From: a virus
DNA length: 36,745 bases
Reading direction: 5' to 3' (one strand)
IMG/VR virus record: IMGVR_UViG_3300021389_000063
Location: 1-36,745 of that record
Part shown: piece by piece, positions 1-5,007 of the stretch
How positions within the stretch are numbered: the first letter of the stretch is position 1
How the letters are laid out: every line of letters starts with the position of its first letter
Program-made: the position numbers and the translations under genes
The notes under the pieces: model-generated
The model's input: only the letters and a program-made list of their open reading frames with translations
The model's database searches: none
Told to the model about the DNA's origin: nothing

Positions 1-27
1 TTGTAATTTAGTTTACAAAAGAAAATT

Positions 28-69
28 AATCTGTAAAGAAAATTAAAAAATCTTTACAGATTTTTTTTT
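28..69 (+). terminator. Rho-independent terminator-like hairpin at window start
   Basis: A perfect 12-bp stem (28-39 AATCTGTAAAGA with 51-62 TCTTTACAGATT) encloses an A-rich 11-base loop and is followed by a run of T to position 69. On the + strand it would end a transcript entering from left of the window. On the minus strand the same hairpin overlaps the stop codon of the 54-521 gene, but its trailing T-run is poorer. It is therefore mainly a + strand terminator that may also serve the convergent minus-strand gene. Confidence 0.7.
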
Positions 70-521
70 ATCTCTTGATTCATTTTTTTAATTATCTTAC
101 GATATACTTTGTGAGAGTAAGTTGCGTTTGGATCGAATATAGGATTTCGTCTTCTATCTTCAGAGACGGTTTCCTCCATATTCAATTTTTTATAAATCGA
201 AGCGCATAAGCGCTTACCCCTAAAGCCTAGTTCGTACAATGTTGATTCACGTCCTTTGCGTTTACGCCAAACTATAATCCATTTATCTTTTAGTAAATTG
301 TGAAATCGGTTTTTATCCCAAGACATGATTTCATTATATTCTTCAAATTGTTTTTGAGTAAACAATCCTTCGCTATATAAAAATAACATCATTTCAATAT
401 CAGCTGTGCCTACATCGTATTTGACTTTAGCCCACTGCTTAACAACTTTCCAATATTTTAAATAATCATTTTTGGGTTGGTATCGTTCGTATACCTTGCG
501 AATCTTTCTTCGAATTTTCAT
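54..521 (-). CDS. Winged-helix (MarR-like) DNA-binding protein, putative regulator
   Basis: This 155-aa basic protein is the only minus-strand gene in the window. Residues ~36-110 have the rhythm of a winged helix: a helix starting at VGTADIEMMLFLYSEGLFT, a second helix QKQFEEY, a recognition-helix-like WDKNRFHNLLKDKWI, then a basic wing WRKRKGRESTLYEL and the closing GFRGKRL. That order is typical of MarR-type or phage transcription regulators, but no family was confirmed. It is transcribed away from the structural operon, and the gap between it and the next gene holds a palindromic -7 box readable on both strands (535-550). It could therefore regulate itself and the + strand operon; this is inference. 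The Arg/Lys-rich N and C termini suit nucleic-acid binding. Its stop codon lies inside a hairpin stem. Confidence 0.75.
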   Translation of the reverse strand: MKIRRKIRKVYERYQPKNDYLKYWKVVKQWAKVKYDVGTADIEMMLFLYSEGLFTQKQFEEYNEIMSWDKNRFHNLLKDKWIIVWRKRKGRESTLYELGFRGKRLCASIYKKLNMEETVSEDRRRNPIFDPNATYSHKVYRKIIKKMNQEIKKNL

Positions 522-534
522 TTAATTAAATTTG

Positions 535-550
535 TATCTTTGCAAAGATA
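535..550. promoter_or_regulatory. Palindromic Bacteroidota -7 box; likely divergent promoter
   Basis: TATCTTTGCAAAGATA is a perfect 16-base palindrome that places the -7 consensus TAnnTTTG (TATCTTTG) on both strands, back to back. It lies between the divergent starts at 521 (minus) and 562 (plus), so both mRNAs would have leaders of roughly 14-15 bases. No clear TTTG -33 element was found at the right distance on either side. The palindrome could equally be an operator for a dimeric regulator, which would couple promoter and repressor site. Confidence 0.65.
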
Positions 551-561
551 ACTTTTTTATT

Positions 562-876
562 ATGGCCCTCGGAAGAACAGCAAAATATTATAGAGATAAC
601 CCTGAAGCTAGGAAAAAGCATAGAGCTTATCAAAAAAAGTATAATAAAAAAAAATCAGCAATTAAACAGAGGGTAGCAGATAATCGTGAAAACAGAAGAT
701 TTGGTACATATGGTAATTATGACGGCCTTGATGTTTCTCGCAGGAAAGGTGGGAAATACGTCTTGGAGTCTGCAAAAAAGAACAGGGGCAGTAAAACTAA
801 TACACCTGGAGATAAAAGAGCAAGAGGTAAAAAAGGAAAAGGAAGAGAAAATAAAGGTAATACTAAAAAAAAATAA
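562..876 (+). CDS. Small Lys/Arg-rich phage protein, function unknown
   Basis: This 104-aa, very basic protein begins MALGRTAKYYRDNPEARKKH. ATG 562 is preferred over the upstream TTG at 532, because the TTG lies within the promoter -7 region and would add an unlikely leader. The N-terminal half is helical and charged (YYRDNPEARKKHRAYQKKYN). A central GTYGNYDGLDVSRRKGG is followed by a disordered Lys/Gly tail. Similar short proteins with a KYYxxNPEARKK start and a GxYGxxxGxDxS centre are common in marine phages, as I recall; some are labelled HNH-like, but no HNH metal-binding residues are visible here. It is the first gene of the + strand operon. A role in binding nucleic acid is only a guess from its charge. 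Confidence 0.75.
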   Translation: MALGRTAKYYRDNPEARKKHRAYQKKYNKKKSAIKQRVADNRENRRFGTYGNYDGLDVSRRKGGKYVLESAKKNRGSKTNTPGDKRARGKKGKGRENKGNTKKK

Positions 877-880
877 TATT

Positions 881-1084
881 ATGGCGTGCGAAAAAGTAAA
901 AGATCCGAAAGCAAAAAAAAGATGCTTAGAAGCAAACAAGCAATTAGCAGACTTTAAAGCTAAAAATAGCGAAGCATCAATGAGACAAAACGACATATCT
1001 ATGAGGAATAGAGCAATTGAAACTATTACCGATAAAATGAATAGACAAGCTGGACAAGCAATGAAACCAAAATACAATAAATAA
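881..1084 (+). CDS. Small charged helical protein, unknown
   Basis: This 67-aa protein starts MACEKVKDPKAKKRCLEANK. It is predicted mostly helical, with two Cys (3 and 15) near the N terminus and many Lys. A longer open frame upstream (from 686) overlaps the previous gene entirely and is rejected. The start follows the preceding stop by 4 bases in an A/T-rich leader, and the stop overlaps the next ATG (TAATG), which suggests translational coupling. It is not recognised as any characterised family. Confidence 0.65.
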   Translation: MACEKVKDPKAKKRCLEANKQLADFKAKNSEASMRQNDISMRNRAIETITDKMNRQAGQAMKPKYNK

Positions 1085-1248
1085 TGGGATTAGGAGCAGC
1101 TATAGGAAACGGAATACCTTTTCAAGATAAAAGAAACGAAGATATACCTGAAATTTGTTTTATTATAACAGAATTAGATGATTTTTGTGAGCAAGAAACA
1201 GTAATTGGAGATAGTAGAATGATTCCAGAACTATGCGTAACTCCTTAA
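1084..1248 (+). CDS. 54-aa acidic small protein, unknown
   Basis: The start codon shares the last A of the preceding TAA (TAATG). The product begins MGLGAAIGNGIPFQ and ends RMIPELCVTP. It is acidic in the middle (ITELDDFCEQE) with three Cys (positions 25, 35 and 51), in contrast to its basic neighbours. It precedes a fibre-like structural gene by 11 bases and belongs to the same operon. Tight packing and coupling support it as a real gene; its function cannot be inferred. Confidence 0.6.
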   Translation: MGLGAAIGNGIPFQDKRNEDIPEICFIITELDDFCEQETVIGDSRMIPELCVTP

Positions 1249-1259
1249 AATAAATAAAA

Positions 1260-2012
1260 ATGGCAAATAAGAAATTTTCACAATTTGAATTAAAGACAGA
1301 TCAAGCAGATGTAGACTTTTTAGTAGGATACACAGGGACAGAAAATGTTCAAATAGCATCTGAAAAAGTAGGATTAAGATACGACTTAACAGGAAGCGTA
1401 AGTGATGTAACTGATTATGCAGTTTCATTAACAGACAATAATGGAGGATTAGACAAAGTAACTCTTGTTGCAGGAGACAATATTGTCTTGACAGATTTAT
1501 CACCAGGAACACCAAATGCAGTTCAAATCGATACAAAAAGAGGTTCTGTATTTTTTGTTACAGCTACATTCCAAAATATGTTTGGTGGTGACCCTGGGAT
1601 ATTTGGAGATACTGCAGAGTTTGGAATAAGTTCTTCACCTGCATCTGATCATTCATCAGTCCTTTCTTTTCCTGTTGACTGTAAGTTAATAGGAGCTTCA
1701 ACAAAATGGATATCAGATACCCCTGTTGCAGGAATTCCTGCAGGAGTTTCATGGGAGGTCTTTGTATATCCAATGCTATCTCAGGAATTAGATACGGTTG
1801 ACACAGCTAGTTATGGAACACCCACTAAAATAGATGGATTAGATTTAACTGATTCTGACAATACAAAGTTTCCTTACAAAGACTCAAGTACTAATATATC
1901 ATTTTCTAAGGGAGATATTATTAATATTTCAGGAGTAGAAGTTGGAGGTTCAATTCCTACTTCTAACCATGAAGTTGAATTAGTTCTTGTATTTGAAACA
2001 ACAACATTTTAA
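1260..2012 (+). CDS. Fibre/tail-associated structural protein
   Basis: This 250-aa protein opens MANKKFSQFELKTDQADVDF. This short 'xFSxF...ADxLVG' segment (to about residue 40) has the same pattern as the N terminus of the 1067-aa fibre at 5008 (SPIEGADYLIG), a plausible virion-attachment peptide. Residues ~45-95 are Thr/Asp/Val-rich beta repeats (VTLVAGDNIVLTDLSPGTP). The C-terminal ~150 residues form a compact beta domain (FFVTATFQNMFGG to VELVLVFETTTF). Composition and layout fit a trimeric tail fibre or head fibre with a receptor-binding tip. No enzymatic motif is visible. It sits within the small-protein operon, away from the main fibre region, so it may be a separate short fibre. Confidence 0.7.
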   Translation: MANKKFSQFELKTDQADVDFLVGYTGTENVQIASEKVGLRYDLTGSVSDVTDYAVSLTDNNGGLDKVTLVAGDNIVLTDLSPGTPNAVQIDTKRGSVFFVTATFQNMFGGDPGIFGDTAEFGISSSPASDHSSVLSFPVDCKLIGASTKWISDTPVAGIPAGVSWEVFVYPMLSQELDTVDTASYGTPTKIDGLDLTDSDNTKFPYKDSSTNISFSKGDIINISGVEVGGSIPTSNHEVELVLVFETTTF

Positions 2013-2014
2013 TT

Positions 2015-2161
2015 ATGGCAAAACTTAAAACTAAGAAAAAAGGAAATAAAATTTGTGCTGCAGGGATTGCTTGGGCGAAAAAAAAGTTTGATACATACCC
2101 TTCTGCATATGCAAATATGGCGGCAAGTAAATATTGTAAAGACCCTAAATACGGAAAGTAA
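2015..2161 (+). CDS. 48-aa Lys-rich protein with PSAYAN motif
   Basis: It begins MAKLKTKKKGNKICAAGIAW and carries YPSAYANMAASKYCKD near the C terminus. A 'PSAYAxxxxxKxC' signature recurs, as I recall, in small phage proteins of unknown function, including cyanophage ones; this was not checked by search. Two Cys (14 and 41) and 12-13 Lys could suit metal or nucleic-acid binding, but this is speculation. It follows the fibre-like gene by 2 bases, and its stop overlaps the next ATG (TAATG), so it is translationally coupled. Confidence 0.7.
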   Translation: MAKLKTKKKGNKICAAGIAWAKKKFDTYPSAYANMAASKYCKDPKYGK

Positions 2162-2343
2162 TGGATAAAGATACTATAAAGTATACGCTTCAATATATTG
2201 AATCGGTAAAAATGATGAAAGAATTATCTGATGATTTTGAAGAGCAAATGATGTTTGCTGATGTAATTCATAAGTATGAGATGAAGTTAAAAGGGATTAA
2301 GCCAACAGATTCTTATGTAGAGTGCGTAGGCTGTGGTTCATAA
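2161..2343 (+). CDS. 60-aa acidic helical protein ending in Cys pair
   Basis: This small protein, mostly helix (YTLQYIESVKMMKELSDDFE), ends VECVGCGS with a CxxC pair. It is coupled to the preceding gene by TAATG overlap. Its acidic character contrasts with the basic proteins on both sides, so a complex with one of them is conceivable. It is not recognised as a known family. Confidence 0.65.
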   Translation: MDKDTIKYTLQYIESVKMMKELSDDFEEQMMFADVIHKYEMKLKGIKPTDSYVECVGCGS

Positions 2344-2353
2344 ATTTATATAG

Positions 2354-2605
2354 ATGGGTGAGTTAGCTAAATGGAGAGCAGAAAAGTGGGTACGAATTGG
2401 AACTGATGGTTCAATAAAAGGAGAGTGCGGCACTAGTAAAAATAAAAAAAATCCAGATAGATGTTTGCCATTAGCTAAAGCAAAAAGTATGAGTAAGGCA
2501 GCACGAGCAAAGACAGCTCGTAAAAAAAAAGCAGCAGGGCGTAAAGGCAAGACTGTAGTAGCTAATACAAAAGCAGGAAGAGTAACTAAAAAATACACTA
2601 AGTAA
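2354..2605 (+). CDS. Small basic virus-associated protein (CGTSKNKKNPDRC motif)
   Basis: This 83-aa protein starts MGELAKWRAEKWVRIGTDGS. The core GECGTSKNKKNPDRCLPLAK resembles small DUF-type proteins found in phages and large eukaryotic viruses that have a 'WVxI...G.CG.....PxCxP' pattern; I recall DUF5872 as one such family, but this was not verified. The C-terminal half is a Lys/Ala-rich tail (ARAKTARKKKAAGRKGKTV) with the feel of a histone or DNA-condensing tail. Two Cys flank the Asn/Lys segment. Its stop overlaps the next ATG (TAATG). Function is unknown; nucleic-acid binding is an inference from charge. Confidence 0.7.
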   Translation: MGELAKWRAEKWVRIGTDGSIKGECGTSKNKKNPDRCLPLAKAKSMSKAARAKTARKKKAAGRKGKTVVANTKAGRVTKKYTK

Positions 2606-2895
2606 TGGCAGATAAAAGTAAGATGGCTTGTAACAAACCTCGCCCATCTGATAGGGCAGGTAAGAAGCGTATGGTTAAAGCCTGCGAGGGGGGAAAAGAA
2701 AAGCTAATTCACTTTGGTGCAAAAGGATATGGACATAATTATTCAGCGGCTGCAAGAAAAAGCTTTAAGGCACGTCACAAGTGTGGAACGGCTAAATCAA
2801 AACTAACCGCACGTTATTGGGCATGTAAAAATTTATGGGCAGGAAAAGGCGGTTCAACAAAGTCAAGTCCTTCAAATAGAAGAGGAAAATATTAG
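2605..2895 (+). CDS. Small basic protein with HFGAKG and ARYW motifs
   Basis: This 96-aa protein carries LIHFGAKGYGHNYSAAARKS and TARYWACKNLWAGKG. The HFGAKG segment resembles a short domain shared by several viruses (I recall DUF5754), and the ARYWxCKxLW stretch is a recurring signature in phage small proteins; neither was verified by search. There are four Cys (9, 27, 59 and 73), and many Lys/Arg. It is translationally coupled to the preceding gene and is the last gene before a new -7 box, so it may close a sub-operon. Possible roles include a Zn-stabilised nucleic-acid binder or a minor virion component; both are guesses. Confidence 0.7.
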   Translation: MADKSKMACNKPRPSDRAGKKRMVKACEGGKEKLIHFGAKGYGHNYSAAARKSFKARHKCGTAKSKLTARYWACKNLWAGKGGSTKSSPSNRRGKY

Positions 2896-2903
2896 TATAT
2901 TTG
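2896..2903 (+). promoter_or_regulatory. Candidate promoter -7 box TATATTTG
   Basis: TATATTTG matches the Bacteroidota TAnnTTTG consensus. It begins on the base after a stop codon and lies 21 bases before the ATG at 2925. No convincing TTTG -33 element lies at 17-22 bases upstream, so the site may be weak or fortuitous. Confidence 0.4.
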
Positions 2904-2924
2904 TAGAATACAAAAAAATAAATT

Positions 2925-3143
2925 ATGGCACAAGGATATAACGCTCGATTAGATGAATCAATCGGAGCTAGAAACGGAAAAAAGAAACAATCTTTAAAAG
3001 ACCGAAGAGATGAGTCTAAAGCAATGTCTAAAAAAGACTATGGACACTCTTATGGAGCTGATAAAGGAATGTCTTACAGACATACTCATAAAGATTGCGT
3101 TCATTATGTAAAAAAACATTTAGGAGGATTAATCAAAAAATAA
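2925..3143 (+). CDS. 72-aa basic protein, His/Tyr-rich C terminus, unknown
   Basis: It starts MAQGYNARLDESIGARNGKK, a form common among small phage proteins. The middle is charged helix (SLKDRRDESKAMSKKDYGHS), and the end has HTHKDCVHYVKKHLGG, with several His and one Cys that could bind a metal. A candidate promoter lies just upstream. The stop overlaps the next ATG (TAATG). Function is unknown. Confidence 0.65.
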   Translation: MAQGYNARLDESIGARNGKKKQSLKDRRDESKAMSKKDYGHSYGADKGMSYRHTHKDCVHYVKKHLGGLIKK

Positions 3144-3286
3144 TGGGAAAAGCTTTAGTTAAATTAGGACTTTGGATTCAAGGCCTATGGTGTAAGTTTC
3201 AATGCAAGTGGAATTCTTGGATGATGGCAGTTAGTTTTAAAAACATCGACAAGTGTCCACATAAACTTTGCACTTGTAAAAAATAA
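3143..3286 (+). CDS. 47-aa Trp/Cys-rich small protein
   Basis: The coupled start (TAATG) gives MGKALVKLGLWIQGLWCKFQ and an end of DKCPHKLCTCKK. It has four Trp and five Cys in 47 residues, including a CPHKLCTC cluster like a small Zn knuckle, and an amphipathic N-terminal helix that might touch a membrane. A longer reading from 3095 overlaps the previous gene and is not preferred. Being near the lysis genes, it could be membrane-active, but no evidence fixes its function. Confidence 0.6.
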   Translation: MGKALVKLGLWIQGLWCKFQCKWNSWMMAVSFKNIDKCPHKLCTCKK

Positions 3287-3291
3287 TTAAG

Positions 3292-3447
3292 ATGAAATCA
3301 AAAGGATTTGGAGATAGCGTTGAAAAATTTACAAAAGCAACAGGAATAAAGAAAGTTGTAGATACGGTTAGTAAGGCAACAGGGAAGCCTTGCGGATGCA
3401 GTCAAAGACGTGATAGTTTAAATAGAATGTTCCCTTATTATATATAA
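3292..3447 (+). CDS. 51-aa protein with PCGC motif, conserved-looking
   Basis: The product starts MKSKGFGDSVEKFTKATGIK and continues KVVDTVSKATGKPCGCSQRR to a terminal LNRMFPYYI. The layout 'helix - TGIKKVVD - GxxCGCxxR - LNxxFPY' recurs in small phage proteins as I recall, often next to spike or lysis genes. The CGC pair may bind metal. It was found by reading the gap between neighbours; start and stop are well spaced (5 bases after one gene, 3 before the next). Function is unknown. Confidence 0.7.
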   Translation: MKSKGFGDSVEKFTKATGIKKVVDTVSKATGKPCGCSQRRDSLNRMFPYYI

Positions 3448-3450
3448 TAT

Positions 3451-3708
3451 ATGGCTTATCAAAAATTACAAGCAGGAAGAGCAGCTTTAGTAACACCTAG
3501 CGATACTGATCAAATTCCTAGCGTGACAGGGGGTACAAACAATGGCTGCGCCCTTTATATTGGATTACCAGGAAACGTTAGAGTTAAAACAGTTGGAGGT
3601 GATGATGTTATTTTTGTAGGATGTTATGCAGGTCAATTTTTTCCTGTTAATGTTTTACAAGTTTATGACACAGGAACTACAGCAGGAGAAATTATAGCGC
3701 TATGGTAG
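3451..3708 (+). CDS. Small beta-rich structural protein, spike-base-like
   Basis: This 85-aa, all-beta protein ends YDTGTTAGEIIALW after VRVKTVGGDDVIFVGCYAG. The C-terminal 'VRVxTxGGDxVxF...GxFxPVxVxxVxxTGTTAxxIxALW' pattern is that of small phage proteins sometimes labelled spike-base or head-decoration proteins. This is from memory and unverified. It precedes the lysis genes. A role as a minor virion spike or capsid decoration is the best guess. Confidence 0.65.
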   Translation: MAYQKLQAGRAALVTPSDTDQIPSVTGGTNNGCALYIGLPGNVRVKTVGGDDVIFVGCYAGQFFPVNVLQVYDTGTTAGEIIALW

Positions 3709-3773
3709 AGTATACGCAAAATAACAGTTGGCTATTAGACCTTCATATAGAATATACACTTACAAAAGAATAA
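3702..3773 (+). CDS. Possible 23-aa coupling/leader ORF
   Basis: An ATG inside the end of the preceding gene opens a 23-codon frame (MVEYTQNNSWLLDLHIEYTL...) whose stop overlaps the ATG at 3773 (TAATG). It may only pass ribosomes between the two genes. It is too short to support as a protein by sequence alone. Confidence 0.3.
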   Translation: MVEYTQNNSWLLDLHIEYTLTKE

Positions 3774-3934
3774 TGACTGTGCAAGACTTTAAAATATATG
3801 CATTCAACTCACTTAGCTTTGCTATTTCATTTACCCATATCGAAATGGTCTTAAAATTAATTCTATTATCAGCGTCTATAATATATACGGCTCAAAGAAT
3901 ATGGATTAATTACAATGAAAAGAAAAATAAATAA
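3773..3934 (+). CDS. Small membrane protein, candidate holin/antiholin
   Basis: This 53-aa protein starts MTVQDFKIYAFNSLSFAISF. It has one or two hydrophobic segments (AFNSLSFAISF and VLKLILLSASIIY) followed by a basic tail NYNEKKNK. It is encoded directly before, and overlapping by 20 bases, a phage amidase, which is the usual position for a holin or its regulator. The start codon overlaps the stop of a tiny ORF; an upstream TTG at 3728 in the same frame is less likely. A second, larger holin-like gene lies downstream of the amidase, so this one could be an antiholin or a pinholin. Confidence 0.6.
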   Translation: MTVQDFKIYAFNSLSFAISFTHIEMVLKLILLSASIIYTAQRIWINYNEKKNK

Positions 3935-4343
3935 GATTATAGTTCATTGCTCTGCTACTAGACCATCTCACGATATAGATGCGGAAGAAGTAGACAGATG
4001 GCACAAAAAAAGAGGGTGGTCAGGAATTGGCTACCATTTTTTTATTAAAAGAGAAGGTCAAATACAACTAGGTAGGCCTTTAGAAAAATCAGGCGCCCAT
4101 ACAAAAGGTTTGAATAAAAATTCAATAGGAATTTGTTACGCAGGAGGAGTTAAAGAGGAAAGAGGAGAAGACGGAAAGTGGGAAGCCGATGACAACAGGA
4201 CAATTAAACAAAAAGATAGTCTTTTATCTTTATTGAAATTACTTAAAAATATGTTTCCAGAAGCAACAATACATGGCCATAACGAGTTTGCTAAAAAATC
4301 TTGTCCTTGTTTTGATGCTTATAACGAATACTGTCACTTATGA
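3915..4343 (+). CDS. N-acetylmuramoyl-L-alanine amidase (T7 lysozyme type endolysin)
   Basis: This 142-aa protein covers a single amidase_2 (PGRP/T7 lysozyme) fold with no extra cell-wall-binding domain. The Zn ligands of the family are visible: H11 (IIVHCSAT), H122 (IHGHNEFA) and C130 (KKSCPCFD). The helper residues Y40 (GIGYHFFI) and K128 are also present. SGAHTKGLNKNSIGICYAGG is the conserved middle block. It cleaves the amide bond between MurNAc and L-Ala in peptidoglycan during lysis. It lacks a signal peptide, so it needs the neighbouring holin to reach the wall. T7 lysozyme also inhibits its own RNA polymerase; nothing here tests that. The stop overlaps the next start (ATGA), coupling it to the downstream holin-like gene. 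Confidence 0.93.
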   Translation: MKRKINKIIVHCSATRPSHDIDAEEVDRWHKKRGWSGIGYHFFIKREGQIQLGRPLEKSGAHTKGLNKNSIGICYAGGVKEERGEDGKWEADDNRTIKQKDSLLSLLKLLKNMFPEATIHGHNEFAKKSCPCFDAYNEYCHL

Positions 4344-4735
4344 AAAAAATTATACAATGGTTAACAGGGGGTGTTATAAAAGAAGTCGGAAAAGTTATTG
4401 ATGACTTAGTTACAACAGACGAAGAAAGATTAGCCGCAAAAGAAAAAATTCAAAAAATACTTGAACAAGCAGATAAAGAAGCTCAACAACAAGTTACTGA
4501 GCGTTGGAAATATGACATGCAAAGCGATAGCTTTTTATCAAAAAATATACGTCCGTTTGTTTTAATATACCTTACTATTATATTTACCGCTTTGTGTTTT
4601 ACTGACGGTAATATTGGCGAGTTTAAAATCGCTGAAGCTTACATTCCTATTTTTCAAACATTACTAGTTACAGTTTATGGTGCTTATTTTGTTGGGAGAA
4701 GTTGGGAGAAAGCATCAAAAAAAAATAAAGAATAA
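4340..4735 (+). CDS. Holin-like membrane protein (3TM/GTA-holin type)
   Basis: This 131-aa protein has an N-terminal amphipathic, charged coiled region (residues ~1-62, KVIDDLVTTDEERLAAKEKI), then membrane segments at ~69-90 (RPFVLIYLTIIFTALCF) and ~100-117 (IPIFQTLLVTVYGAYFVG), and a Lys-rich tail. The layout 'TxDExxAAxxKIQxIL...R...KNIRPFxLIYLT' fits the family of three-TM holins also found in gene transfer agents. It overlaps the amidase stop by 4 bases, and so completes a lysis cassette. It would make the membrane holes that let the amidase reach peptidoglycan. Assignment is from motif memory and context, not search. Confidence 0.8.
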   Translation: MKKIIQWLTGGVIKEVGKVIDDLVTTDEERLAAKEKIQKILEQADKEAQQQVTERWKYDMQSDSFLSKNIRPFVLIYLTIIFTALCFTDGNIGEFKIAEAYIPIFQTLLVTVYGAYFVGRSWEKASKKNKE

Positions 4736-4740
4736 TTCTT

Positions 4741-4748
4741 TACCTTTG
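4741..4748 (+). promoter_or_regulatory. Candidate promoter -7 box TACCTTTG
   Basis: TACCTTTG (TAnnTTTG) lies in the 37-base gap after the holin-like gene, 24 bases before the ATG at 4773. It would start transcription of the fibre region. No good -33 TTTG is visible at standard spacing; the upstream sequence is A-rich. Confidence 0.5.
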
Positions 4749-4772
4749 CATTATTAACCTTAATTAAATAAA

Positions 4773-5006
4773 ATGAAAAATTTAGAAAAACAAGAATTGG
4801 AAAAATTACAAACTTTGAATTCAGATTTTGTAAACTTTAAAACTCAACTAGGCGACTTAGAGTTGCAAAAACATTTAATTGTTGAGCAAATCCAAAGTGT
4901 TAGAGCAGAGTTCGGAACTCTAGAAAAAGAGTTGATTACAAAGTATGGCGAAAACACAGTTATTAATTTACAAACAGGAGAACTAAAAGAAAAAGAAAAA
5001 GAATAA
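4773..5006 (+). CDS. Small coiled-coil protein preceding fibre
   Basis: This 77-aa protein is almost entirely predicted coiled coil (EKQELEKLQTLNSDFVNFKT, then ELQKHLIVEQIQSVRAEFG) and ends with INLQTGELKEKEKE. It is separated by one base from the 1067-aa fibre gene and is probably co-translated with it. Similar short coiled-coil proteins often sit beside phage tail-fibre genes and may act as fibre assembly factors or linkers; that role is inferred. No other motif is seen. Confidence 0.65.
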   Translation: MKNLEKQELEKLQTLNSDFVNFKTQLGDLELQKHLIVEQIQSVRAEFGTLEKELITKYGENTVINLQTGELKEKEKE

Positions 5007-5007
5007 G

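Noticed and set aside
1-18. Small inverted repeat TTGTAA/TTACAA at the extreme left edge
   Set aside because: Only 6 bp at the window boundary; its context is cut off and it cannot be assigned.
686-880. N-terminal extension of the 881-1084 gene
   Set aside because: It would overlap the 562-876 gene over its whole length; ATG 881 sits right behind that gene's stop and fits the operon spacing.
4691-4710. Tandem 10-base repeat GTTGGGAGAA
   Set aside because: Lies within the coding end of the holin-like gene and occurs as two copies only; no sign of a functional repeat or attachment site.
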